DNA from: JBEKIK01 sp963845975
Lineage (GTDB): Bacteria > Planctomycetota > Planctomycetia > Pirellulales > Thermoguttaceae
Direction of reading: 5' to 3'
NCBI GenBank assembly: GCA_963845975.1
Contig: CAWJUD010000001.1
Location: 2,418,001-2,482,000, forward strand
Length of the DNA: 64,000 bases
In this document: in pieces, positions 39,308-48,481 of the stretch
Layout of the letters: each line of letters opens with the position of its first letter
Position numbering within the stretch: the first letter of the stretch is position 1
Made by a program: the position numbers and the translations under genes
The notes under the pieces: generated by a model
Databases searched by the model: none
What the model saw: the letters and a program-made list of their open reading frames with translations, nothing else
What the model was told of the DNA's origin: nothing

Positions 39308-40551
39308 ATGAACAGTAGATTTTTATTCACCAGCTTTACACTGTCAGTAGTTCTTGGCTTGCAACTTCAGTCGGCCATGGGCCAAGGGTATGGAACCGAT
39401 ACGCAAAACGTTTTGACGCCCGCGGCCGGCGGCATGGCAGGAGTAAGTCTTGCCCTGCCGCAGGACGTTCCGGCGGCCGTATTTGGAAATCCGGCCACGC
39501 TCGCGCAGTTTCAGGGAACTCAATTTACCTTGGGCGGCGGCTGGGTCGAAGGCTACCCAACCATTACCAACAACGGCGCGCTGAATGAACTCAATCCGGG
39601 ACAGCCCTTTAGCGTCACGTCGCGGACTCAGGGATTTGCCGCCACCGATATCGGCGTTGCCCAGGATCTCAGAAGCATGAGCATTCCCGGAACTCTTGGG
39701 TTGGGCCTTGCCGGGCTTAGCGGTCTGGGGGCCGAGTACCGCGGCAGAGTGCCCGAAAACAGCGGCCTGAATAACGTCAGCAGCGAATACATGGTGCTGG
39801 GCGTGAATCTGGCGCGGGGGTCGATCTGACCGATCGGCTTTCGGCAGGCGCGGCGCTCACGCTGGGCTCGGGCTTCGAACAACTCGGTTTCACCGGACCG
39901 CTGGTCAGCTCGGCGATGGTAAACGCCTACGCCCTGCGCGGGACGTTCGGACTGGACTACGACGTGAACGATTGCAATACGATTGGCGCGTTCTATCAGA
40001 CAAGAATGGACTTCGATTTCCCAAATGCGGTTCGCTTCAATAATACTTACCGCGACCTTCGAGTTTCCCAGCCGGAAACGGTGGGAATAGGACTGGCCAA
40101 TCGCAGCCTCATGGACGGAAACCTGCTGATTGCCGCCGACATATACTATAAGGTTTGGGACAACGCACCATTATATGAAGACTTCTTCGTCAACCAGTGG
40201 GCGTTCGCGGTCGGCTCGCAACTAACCCGGGGAAAAATGAAGTACCGCCTCGGCTACTCCTATAACGATAATCCCTTGAACCACAATGTGGGAAACAGCC
40301 TGGATGGATTTCCCGTTGCAAAGGAAGAGGTTCAATTGTTCCAGGCGGCGAGCATGGCCACGATTAACCAGCATCGAATCACCGCGGGCATCGGGCGGCA
40401 AGGTTTTATAGTGCCGAGCCTTGACCTGGACTTGTTTGCCGGAGGACTTTTATCGGCCGCCGATCAGTTCGGCAGCACACGGGTATCGGTCGCCGTGTAT
40501 TACGCCGGCCTTGGTTTGACGTGGCGCTACGGGTGTGACCAATGCCCGTAG
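39308..40551 (+). CDS. OmpP1/FadL-like outer membrane protein (one frame break)
   Basis: About 414 residues from ATG 39308; GGAG lies six bases upstream. A signal peptide ending SAMGQG is followed by GGMAGVSLALPQDVPAAVFG and NPATLAQF, the FadL N-terminal signature (hatch). The rest is beta-rich with SSAMVNAYALRGTFGLDYDV and a terminal strand GLGLTWRYG. The two frames meet at GCGC 39812-39815. It probably transports hydrophobic substrates across the outer membrane. A single indel restores a continuous frame. Confidence 0.8.
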
Positions 40552-40624
40552 AATGCGGCGCAAACCATCCCAAACAGCCGCATTCCGGCATTGGAGATTG
40601 GACGGTTGTGGGTATTAGAACCTG

Positions 40625-40662
40625 TCCCCTCTCCCGCCGGGAGAGGGCTAGGGTGAGGGCTG
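40625..40662. repeat. Intergenic copy of the CCTCTCCC repeat
   Basis: CCCCTCTCCCGCCGGGAGAG then GGCTAGGGTGAGGGCT, the hairpin-plus-tail family also found coding at 7999 and 43681. Confidence 0.75.
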
Positions 40663-40720
40663 AATTGCCGACGATTATTGTCGTTGCTCGCACTAAACTT
40701 AATGGTTTTTGAATAGGCTA

Positions 40721-43700
40721 TTAGGGATTTTTTGCTTCGGCTTTCGGCGGTGCAGGACCTTCGACGGCCTCTGTTCCTGTAGTTGCATCAGGATTTTGAG
40801 GGATCGTCGATTTCGGTTCGTTTTTTTTGAGTTCAAGCAGAGTGACGCCCGAACCCGGAAGTGATTCAAACTTCTCCGGCGGCTTGTCGCCCTTTCGATA
40901 GGCGATGGTCAGCCGGTCGCCCTCGAACTTATAAATGCCCGTAAGTCGGCCGGACCATTGTGAAAAAGCGCCCTTGCCTTCACTTTCTTCGATCTTGCCG
41001 TTCATCGTAATCGTCTTCGGCGCCTTGGTAGGATCCAGCACAAAGAGCCCTGACATGGGACTGGCCGACATGGGGATGATCCCCGATGGAGTCGCTTTGT
41101 CATAGAAGGAAATTTCGCGATCTGAGAAGAGGCACGTTTTGTTGTGCTCCGGGGCCTCTTCACCATTATCGATTTCGCTGACTAATTCCCAAACCGTGGC
41201 ATTCATGGTCCGTTCGTCTTCAGACGGTTTATAGCGCTCGAGCACGAATAGGACATCCGGCGCGTTGTCATCAATCGCAAAATCTTTCGGCCGCTGTTGA
41301 GATGTCAATGCCGGAAAGTACTTTGTCAAACGGATGGTCACTCTGCCGTTATCAATTTTGTAGATCCCCAACGCGAGGAGTTCTCCCGGCGGATTTTGTG
41401 ATCCCAACTCACGAAGATCGAGTGTCTTGGGTTCCGCAGTTGGATCAACTCTGTACTCGAATCCCATTCCGGAGCCATCTGCCATATCTTGAACGATGAA
41501 ATTACGTTCGTCGATAGTGAGGTAATCTATTCCCTTTAAGTCGCTCACGGACATCCAGGCCCCATCCGCTTCCTTGCCATTTTCGACGCGAACCACCTTC
41601 CAAGGTCCTTGCAGGGCCTTCAATTCGGCCGCGGGATTGACGGCAGGTGTGACGGTTGGCTGCCTTCCCCTAAAGATTTTAGGCTCGAAGGGATTGACGA
41701 CTTCTCCGCTGTCGGCGTCAGTAGTCTGCTGCGCCTGGCCGATCACCACTTCCATTCCTTCCTTCACGTCCGGGCCGCTGATTTCGGTCTTCGTGCCGTC
41801 GGTCAGGCCGGTTTGAACATCAATTGGCCGCACGTGCTTGTCGTCCTGCGCTTTCACCCAAATAGTTCTACGATTTTTGCTATCAACGGGAGCACTTTGG
41901 TTGCTCAGCCAGTTTATTGCCTTTTGGACTGCATCCCGGTTGCCGCGGACAATCACCGGACCGCCTTCGGCCACCAATTCCGGACGAGGATAATAGCGCA
42001 TGGCGGAGTTGGGCACAAGGAGGACATTGTTGTGGGTGGCGGTCTCGAACTTTAGGTTCGCCGTCAGATAGGGCAAGAGCTTTAGGTCGGAGTTGTCGAA
42101 GGCTAGCACCACGGTATATGTCACGACGTTTTGCGTCATTTGGGCATCTTTGCGAATTTGAATCACCTTGCATTTGAATAGCTCGTTGGGAAAGGCGTCG
42201 ACTCTGAAACTCGCCGCCATTCCATCGCGGATTCGGCCGATGTCGGCCTCGTTGACCGAGGCCCAGACCTGCATTTTTTTCAGGTCTTTGGCGATTAAAA
42301 ACAAGCTAGGGGCTTTCGGATCGGGCCCCACGTTTTGGCCGATGTTGATTCGGCGTGCGATAATCACACCCTTCACAGGCGACTTAATGACAGTGTTTTC
42401 CAGGTTGATTTTGGCTTGTTCCAGCGCGGCCTTGCTTTGTTCCAAAGAGGCCTGGGCCGCGCTTATCGCTGCCTTGGCCGAAGTATCGTTAGACTTGAAC
42501 ATGTCAAAATCGGAAGTCGAAATAGACTTGTTTTTGTAGAGATCCTGGGCACGCTGCCACTCGGACTCAGCCAGTTCCGACTTGACTTTGGTCTGCAAAA
42601 ATTCGGCCTCGGCGCGTGCTACGGCGGCCTTTTCCTGCTCGACTCGCGACTTGTAGATTGCGTCGTCGATGCGGGCCAAGACCGTGCCTTCCTCGACCGG
42701 CGAATTGTAATCGATCGGCTTGCCTTTATATTGCGGGTCGGTCACCACGCGCGGGTCGGTCGCCACGCGCGGGTCGGTCGCCCCGCGCGGATCGTCGCCG
42801 ACCCCGCGCGGATCGTCGCCGAAACTCACGATCCGGCCACTGACCTGGGCCGAAACATCTACGGTTTCCGCCGGTTCAATAGTTCCGGTAGCGCTGATGG
42901 TCGCCGTAATGTCGCCGCGAGTTACCTTCGCGGTGCGAAATGATACCGACTTCCCTGTGGGTATCGCCTTTTCATCTGATAGAACCGTTCCGATATTTGA
43001 TTTTGCTTGGCCGGGCAACGCAAGGTCTATATTTCCGTCGGCACCGACCGGCTGCTTAGCTCTTTCGAGGACGAAGAGGATATCGCTTGAATTCGGCTCA
43101 ATCGTAACCCTTTTGGGCCGCTGCTCTGAGTTCACTGATGGCAGATATCTGGCTAGGCAAATCTTCAACTGATCGCCGTCGATTTCATAGATTCCCAGCG
43201 CAAGGAATTTCCTTCCGTTTCGTAACAGATCTTGCTCAAGAAAATCGATCGTCTTGGGCTTTTTCGTAGGATCGATGGTGTATCGAAAAACAGGGGCCTG
43301 CGATTGCTCGTTCTCCATCATGGCGAAATCATCTTCGTTGAAGAAATTGAAAATATGGACTTTCTCCAGGTCAATGCTCACAGGATCCAAGAACAAGGAT
43401 TTGTTTGTCTCTTTTCCCTTCTCGACGCGCAGCACCTTCCACTGGCCTTGCAGGGCCCTTAGTTCGGCCGCGGGATTAATGGTAGACATCTTGCCGGCTT
43501 CCGGCTTGGACGCAATTTTCAGAGTAACATTTCCGTCTTCATCTATCTTGATCTTGATTATGATGCCCAAAGCAAATCCGGCCGCCATGAAAGCCAATGC
43601 AAGGGCGATGAAAACTGGGATCGAGCGACGGCGGGCGGGGGTGGGATAAGGCTCTGATTGGATACCCGCAGGTTGATCGGCCCTCACCCTAACCCTCTCC

Positions 43701-44884
43701 CGGAGGGAGAGGGGACTATTATTTTGATTCTCCCGGAGGGAGAGGGGACTTGAGGATAGGGCGCGGGTGATTACGTCGATCAGATTCGCGCCGGTGCAAA
43801 ATGGTTCAAGCGTTTTGGCGACTTCGGCGGGCGTGGGGAAACGGTCGGCGGGGTCCTTGGCCAGAAGGCGGTCGAGAATCACGGAAAGCTCCGCAGGTGC
43901 GTTGGCAATGAATTGCCTGATAGGTGGAACCGGCTGGTGCACGTGGGCGTTGAGCTTATCGAGCGTGCCGTGATACTCCGGGCCGCCGAACGGGGCCTGG
44001 CCGCTGAGAAGCTTATACAGCGTGCAGCCCAGGCTATAGATGTCCGCGCGGATATCGACGGTGCGGCTGTCGGAGGCCTGTTCCGGGGCCATGTAGTCGG
44101 CCGTGCCCATCGCCTGGCCTGTGCCGGTCATTTCCTCGCCGGCCGACGCCTCGGCATAAAATCGGGCAAGGCCCAGGTCCAAAAGCTTGACTTCGCCGGA
44201 GCGGGTAAGCATGACGTTCGAGGGCTTGATGTCGCGATGGACCAGCCCGTGCTCGTGTGCGCATTGCAGGGCTAATGCCGTGCGGCGGACCAACTCGCAG
44301 GCCTCGGCAACAGGCAGCGGCCCAATGCGGTGCACGATTTCGGCCAGGTCCAGCCCGTCGACGAACTCCATGATGAGAACCGGCGTGCCGTCGATCTCCC
44401 GGGCGTCGAAGGCTTGGACGATGTTGGGGTGGGCAAGCCGGCCCACGGCCTTCATCTCGCGTTCGAACCGGGTGATGGCCTGGCGGTCTTCCAGGCGACC
44501 GCGAGGCAGGACCTTTACGGCGACCAGCCGATCGAGCTTAGTGTGCAATGCCTTAAACACCCTGCCCATGCCGCCGCAGCCCAATTCTTCCAGGAGTCGG
44601 TATTCACCCAAGATCTTGGAAATGGGGTCGGTTTCTTTTTTCCCCTCAATCACCTCGGCCAATGCTGTCTGAAATTGCGGCTCAGCAAGGCATGACTCGC
44701 TGCTAAGCGGGGTGCGCAAACGGCCGATGAGCGTATCCTCGGCGTCTTCCAATGTCGTGATCGTGGCCTGGCAATCGGGACATGATTCCAGATGCCCGGC
44801 CAGGTCGTCCGACTGTTCGTTGGAAAGCATGCCGATTGAATACTGGAGAAGCGTTTCCCGGCTGGGGCAGATTGGTACGGGCAT
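40721..44884 (-). CDS. Zinc-finger / Ser-Thr kinase / TIGR03067 / membrane-fusion (MacA/HlyD-like) adaptor fusion
   Basis: 1387 residues from ATG 44884 (CAGGAG 9-10 bases upstream). Order: an anti-sigma-like zinc finger (HLESCPDC, His31, Cys35, Cys38). A Hanks kinase follows (about 95-360) with GCGGMGRV, VAVKVLP, HRDIKPSN, DLG instead of DFG, and APEQAS. A repeat-derived linker and one membrane helix (about 415-440) follow. Then outside the cell come a TIGR03067-like domain (from LRALQGQWKVLRV), a periplasmic adaptor with a long coiled coil and lipoyl-like halves (about 640-1010; AQASLEQSKAALEQAKINLE), and two more TIGR03067-like domains (from LKALQGPWKVVRV). The C-terminal half resembles the MacA/HlyD part of export pumps, but no ABC transporter is adjacent. 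Its sigma partner is encoded just upstream. Function is inferred only: coupling an external or envelope state to kinase output. Confidence 0.85.
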   Translation of the reverse strand: MPVPICPSRETLLQYSIGMLSNEQSDDLAGHLESCPDCQATITTLEDAEDTLIGRLRTPLSSESCLAEPQFQTALAEVIEGKKETDPISKILGEYRLLEELGCGGMGRVFKALHTKLDRLVAVKVLPRGRLEDRQAITRFEREMKAVGRLAHPNIVQAFDAREIDGTPVLIMEFVDGLDLAEIVHRIGPLPVAEACELVRRTALALQCAHEHGLVHRDIKPSNVMLTRSGEVKLLDLGLARFYAEASAGEEMTGTGQAMGTADYMAPEQASDSRTVDIRADIYSLGCTLYKLLSGQAPFGGPEYHGTLDKLNAHVHQPVPPIRQFIANAPAELSVILDRLLAKDPADRFPTPAEVAKTLEPFCTGANLIDVITRALSSSPLSLRENQNNSPLSLRERVRVRADQPAGIQSEPYPTPARRRSIPVFIALALAFMAAGFALGIIIKIKIDEDGNVTLKIASKPEAGKMSTINPAAELRALQGQWKVLRVEKGKETNKSLFLDPVSIDLEKVHIFNFFNEDDFAMMENEQSQAPVFRYTIDPTKKPKTIDFLEQDLLRNGRKFLALGIYEIDGDQLKICLARYLPSVNSEQRPKRVTIEPNSSDILFVLERAKQPVGADGNIDLALPGQAKSNIGTVLSDEKAIPTGKSVSFRTAKVTRGDITATISATGTIEPAETVDVSAQVSGRIVSFGDDPRGVGDDPRGATDPRVATDPRVVTDPQYKGKPIDYNSPVEEGTVLARIDDAIYKSRVEQEKAAVARAEAEFLQTKVKSELAESEWQRAQDLYKNKSISTSDFDMFKSNDTSAKAAISAAQASLEQSKAALEQAKINLENTVIKSPVKGVIIARRINIGQNVGPDPKAPSLFLIAKDLKKMQVWASVNEADIGRIRDGMAASFRVDAFPNELFKCKVIQIRKDAQMTQNVVTYTVVLAFDNSDLKLLPYLTANLKFETATHNNVLLVPNSAMRYYPRPELVAEGGPVIVRGNRDAVQKAINWLSNQSAPVDSKNRRTIWVKAQDDKHVRPIDVQTGLTDGTKTEISGPDVKEGMEVVIGQAQQTTDADSGEVVNPFEPKIFRGRQPTVTPAVNPAAELKALQGPWKVVRVENGKEADGAWMSVSDLKGIDYLTIDERNFIVQDMADGSGMGFEYRVDPTAEPKTLDLRELGSQNPPGELLALGIYKIDNGRVTIRLTKYFPALTSQQRPKDFAIDDNAPDVLFVLERYKPSEDERTMNATVWELVSEIDNGEEAPEHNKTCLFSDREISFYDKATPSGIIPMSASPMSGLFVLDPTKAPKTITMNGKIEESEGKGAFSQWSGRLTGIYKFEGDRLTIAYRKGDKPPEKFESLPGSGVTLLELKKNEPKSTIPQNPDATTGTEAVEGPAPPKAEAKNP
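42740..42830. repeat. Short tandem repeat inside the adaptor domain
   Basis: About five repeats of an 18-base unit (CGCGCGGGTCGGTC/GCGCGGATCGTCG variants). Translated as DPRGVGDDPRGATDPRVATD and similar. In relatives I remember a single DPRG at this point, so this looks like a coding expansion; copy number may vary. Confidence 0.75.
43681..43752. repeat. CCTCTCCC repeat inside the kinase fusion
   Basis: CCCTCACCCTAACCCTCTCC, then CGGAGGGAGAGG, a spacer, and TCTCCCGGAGGGAGAGGG. Encodes SPLSLRENQNNSPLSLRERV in the linker between kinase and membrane helix. Same family as 40625. Confidence 0.8.
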
Positions 44885-45139
44885 GTCATAAATCTCCTGA
44901 GTGAGGGCATTTTTCATTTTAGAACAAAAAGAGATGCAAGTATAATTGTAGCAGGCACATGCCGTGTGCCGTTTCCGCACACGGAGTGTGCGGACTACAT
45001 TACTGTATTGCTGACTACGTCCATAAGTAAGAACGCGGGGGCCTTACAGCATTTTTGGAGGAATACACCTAATATATTGCACTAAAATGACTTATGGGCA
45101 TGCGGCAATTGAGTTAGATTTCCATGATTCCCATGCGAT

Positions 45140-45757
45140 TTACTGCGGCAACTCGCCCATTACCTGGCGGAGACGGCGGAGGACGCGGGATTTGGCCGTG
45201 TATACGGCGGGGATGCTCATTTCCAAATCTTCCGCGACCTGCGACGACGGCTGCCCCTGGATCGTGACCCGCCAGAACGCTTCCCAAGTGCGGGTTTCGA
45301 ATTCCGCACGGATCAGATCCAGCGCCCGGCGCGAGAGCCACGCGGCCGACTCGGCGTCCGGCCGGATGAACTCATCCGACGGCTCCGGCGGTTGAGGTAT
45401 TTCGGCCATCTGGCGCTGAGCGGTGCTGCCGCCCCGGGCCTCGGCCCTGCCGTGCCGGCGACGGTACAAATCGCGGACCTTGTTTCGCGTGATCGCGGCA
45501 AGCCACCCGTTGAAACTGTCTTGGGGTCTGTCGCGGTGGAAGTCGGACAAATGAAGCATCACCGCCGAGAGCACTTCCTGGAACACGTCGGCGGCGTCGT
45601 CGGCAGTCAAACCAGACCGGCGGCACCATCGATAGATCACCGGACTGTAGAGCCGTACGAATCGCTCCCATGCTTCCGGCCGGCCGAAGCGAAGCTGATC
45701 CAGGAGCGTCGAGGAGACCGAACTCGACTCGGAAAAAATAGCCTTGTCTTTATCCAT
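45140..45757 (-). CDS. ECF-type sigma factor paired with the kinase fusion
   Basis: 205 residues from ATG 45757 (an upstream GTG adds eight). Region 2 (YSPVIYRWCRRSGLTADDAADVFQEVL) includes DAADVFQEV. Region 4 (TWEAFWRVTIQGQPSSQVAEDLEM) lies at about residues 150-175. It is 255 bases upstream of the kinase fusion on the same strand. Planctomycetes have characteristic ECF groups linked to Ser/Thr kinases; the zinc-finger domain in the fusion may bind this sigma. Confidence 0.88.
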   Translation of the reverse strand: MDKDKAIFSESSSVSSTLLDQLRFGRPEAWERFVRLYSPVIYRWCRRSGLTADDAADVFQEVLSAVMLHLSDFHRDRPQDSFNGWLAAITRNKVRDLYRRRHGRAEARGGSTAQRQMAEIPQPPEPSDEFIRPDAESAAWLSRRALDLIRAEFETRTWEAFWRVTIQGQPSSQVAEDLEMSIPAVYTAKSRVLRRLRQVMGELPQ

Positions 45758-45810
45758 CGCACGGTCCACGCATTTGAGCACCCGGAAAAAGTCCGGAGGC
45801 AGACATATTA

Positions 45811-46172
45811 TTGAATCTCACGTTTTTAATGTCGCCAAGCCCACGGGTTACAACCCGTGGGCTTATGTGATGTCACTATCAACATCATGAGATTATTTAC
45901 CCGAGACTCAATAGCCCATCATACCATGACTTGCCAGCGGTGAATATATCTGTCATTATGGAGTGTGATAAACAGGGAAGAATCTCTGGGTTGAGGCATG
46001 ATTGTAATTGGGGACGTTTTTTTATTGCAAATTGTCAATTGCAAATTGCAAATTGAACAAGCATGACCACCTGCCGATTTGTTGTTTCACTCCGTACATC
46101 GTATTGCGTACTGCGTTTTTCATATTGAAAACTGATTGCTGAAAGCTGATTGCTGAAAACTGATAACCGTAT
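45811..46172. repeat. Repeat block upstream of moxR
   Basis: Copy of the TTGAATCTCA/CCACGGG hairpin repeat (45811-45865). An A/T-rich block (46019-46172) contains TTTATTGCAAATTGTCAATT and TGAAAACTGATAACCGT, and a related block occurs before DUF58. About 500 bases lack a gene here. Confidence 0.65.
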
Positions 46173-46202
46173 AATTTGCCCATCCGGGCCGACACGGCCC
46201 GG

Positions 46203-46266
46203 CTCTGAGGAGAATCAACTCTGAGGAGAATCAACTCTGAGGAGAATCAACTCTGAGGAGAATCCA
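46203..46266 (+). repeat. Four tandem 16-base repeats with GAGGAG, next to moxR start
   Basis: CTCTGAGGAGAATCAA is repeated four times (the fourth ends TCCA). Each unit holds a GAGGAG Shine-Dalgarno-like core. The array ends 20 bases before ATG 46287, where another GAGG (at about 46276) is nearer. It may act as repeated or staggered ribosome loading sites, or be only a microsatellite. Confidence 0.85.
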
Positions 46267-46286
46267 CGACATTAACGAGGTCATAT

Positions 46287-47255
46287 ATGAGCGACGTACC
46301 AACTACGGCAAAAAAGATCATCACCAACGTGGAGAAAGTCATCGTCGGCAAGCGTCGGCAGATCGTTTTGTCGTTGGTCTCGTGGTTTTGCGGCGGGCAC
46401 GTGCTGCTGGAGGACGTGCCGGGCGTGGCCAAGACGATGCTCGCCCGGGCGATGGCCCAGAGCGTGGGCTGCTCGTTCAAGCGAATCCAGTGCACGCCCG
46501 ACCTGCTGCCCACCGACGTGACCGGGGTTTCGGTCTTCAACCAGAAGACCACGGAGTTCGAGTTCCGGCCGGGCCCGATCTTCGCCCAGGTCGTGCTGGC
46601 CGACGAGATCAACCGGGCCACGCCGCGGACCCAGTCCGCATTGCTGGAGGCCATGGCCGAGGGCCGCGTTACAGTGGACGGCGTGACCCACGAGCTCAAG
46701 CCGCCATTCTGGATCATCGCCACGCAGAACCCAATAGATCATGAAGGCACATTCCCGCTGCCCGAGGCCCAGTTGGATCGGTTTCTGGTGCGTTTCAGCC
46801 TGGGATATCCGAGCATGGAAGAAGAATTGAAGATGCTCGAACTCCTGGAGCACGGAAATCCTTTAGATCGATTGGAACAGGTCGTTAGCGCCGAGGAGTT
46901 GCTGGCAGCCCAGCAAACGGTGCGCAACATCCACGTTGATCCGAAGGTCCGCCGCTACATAACCGAGATCGTCCATAGTACGCGAAACTGCGACGACATT
47001 AGTTTGGGCGGCAGCCCGCGTGCATCGCTGGCATTGTTCCGCACCGCCCAGGCCCTGGCCGCGGTCTCGGGGCGGAACTACGTGCGGCCAGATGACGTGA
47101 AACAAATGACCGGGCCGGTGCTGACACATCGGCTGATCCTGCGGCCGGAGAGCCGCCTGAGGAAACTTACCGCCGCGGCAGTCGCGGCCCAGGTCGTCGA
47201 GCAAGTTCCGGTGCCGCTGCTGGCTAAGGAAACAAGGGAACCCGAAACCTTGTGA
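46287..47255 (+). CDS. MoxR-family AAA+ ATPase
   Basis: 322 residues. Walker A is GVAKTMLARA (residues about 46-55). Walker B is DEINRATP, followed by QSALLEAMAEG. Sensor and lid motifs (ATQNPIDHEGTFPLPEAQLD) are present. MoxR ATPases usually act as chaperones for envelope proteins with VWA/DUF58 partners; the DUF58 gene follows 198 bases downstream on the same strand. Confidence 0.95.
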   Translation: MSDVPTTAKKIITNVEKVIVGKRRQIVLSLVSWFCGGHVLLEDVPGVAKTMLARAMAQSVGCSFKRIQCTPDLLPTDVTGVSVFNQKTTEFEFRPGPIFAQVVLADEINRATPRTQSALLEAMAEGRVTVDGVTHELKPPFWIIATQNPIDHEGTFPLPEAQLDRFLVRFSLGYPSMEEELKMLELLEHGNPLDRLEQVVSAEELLAAQQTVRNIHVDPKVRRYITEIVHSTRNCDDISLGGSPRASLALFRTAQALAAVSGRNYVRPDDVKQMTGPVLTHRLILRPESRLRKLTAAAVAAQVVEQVPVPLLAKETREPETL

Positions 47256-47302
47256 AATAACAGGTAGAGTTTTTGTGTTGATATTTGAGTGCATTTTGCG
47301 GG

Positions 47303-47448
47303 CGTATTTTTTTATTGCAAATTGAAAAATGCAAATTGCAAATTGAAAAATCACACCACTTGCGCGATTTGCCGCTTTATTCAATACTCCGTATTTTGTT
47401 CTGCATACTTCGTTTTTTAAACCGATTACTGAAAACTGATAACCGTTC
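47303..47448. repeat. Second copy of the leader-like repeat
   Basis: TTTTATTGCAAATTGAAAAA, then TTACTGAAAACTGATAACCG, matching the block upstream of moxR (46019-46172). Sits directly before the DUF58 start. Confidence 0.65.
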
Positions 47449-47453
47449 TCTAT

Positions 47454-48481
47454 ATGAAATGGCTCGCCGGGGTTGTCCTGATATTGATCATCGCACTGGC
47501 CTTTGGGCTGGGACTGATGGCGTATGCGATGTATGCCTTGCTGGGGATCATGCTCGTCAGCCGCTGGCTGGCGCGATACTGGATCGGGAACCTTTCCGCT
47601 TCGAGGGAGTGCAACCGCTACTCGGTCAACGTGGGCGACATCGTGGCCGTGGTGATTGCTGTAAATAATTCCGGCTGGCTGCCGGTGGTTTGGGTGTTGT
47701 TCGAGGACTTGTTGCCCCGCCGGGCCTTTATCTACCAGCCGCCCAGTCTGCAAGTCCAGGGGAGTCGCATCCAGTTGGCCATGCTCAGCGGACACGGCAA
47801 GCGTACGATTTTTTATCAGTTGAAGTGCAATCGCCGCGGATACCACCAGATCGGCCCGCTAGTGGTCGAGACCGGCGACTTGTTCGGATTGCACCGGCGT
47901 TATCGCGTGCTCACCGCGCCGCACTTCCTGCTGGTGTATCCGGAGGTCGTGCCGTTGGAGGGTTTTGAATTGGCTTCGCGCCGGCCCATCGGCGAAGTCC
48001 GCATCTCGCACCGCCTTTATGAAGACCCCACGCGGATCGCCGGGGTGCGCAGGTACGAGGCCGGCGATCCCATGAATCGCGTGCATTGGCGGGCCACCGC
48101 CCGAACCGGCCAACTGCACTGCAAAATCTACGAGCCGTCCTGCATAGTGGGGGCGACCATTGTGCTGGATTTGCACCAGACCGCGTACGACCCGCATCAT
48201 GAACCTTACCGCTCCGAACTGGCCGTAAGCGCCGCGGCATCGCTGGCCAACGCTGTGTATGAAATGGATCAGCAGATCGGCTTGGTGACTAACGGGCGCG
48301 ACGCCGCCGACCGCATCCGCCAGGAAGGCTGGGACTACGACATCCGCTCGCGCAAGGCCGCCCGGCTGGCCGCGGGCATGCTGGAGGCGAGCGATCGGCT
48401 CCAGCCGGTGGTAGTCGAGACTCGCCGCGGATCGGAGCAACTGATGCGAATCCTGGAAACGCTCGCCCGGGTGGAACTAAC
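47454..48481 (+). pseudogene. DUF58 protein, 5' fragment (interrupted by IS)
   Basis: N-terminal two membrane segments (residues 1-35) followed by the DUF58 core with RRYEAGDPMNRVHWRATART (about 200-219). The gene is cut by the IS at 48482, after V-E-L-T. Joining to the 3' fragment with one copy of the duplication restores one 436-codon frame (VELTDGLSFAQ). The truncated frame reads a few codons of IS and stops at 48494. Whether a shortened protein works is unknown. Confidence 0.9.
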
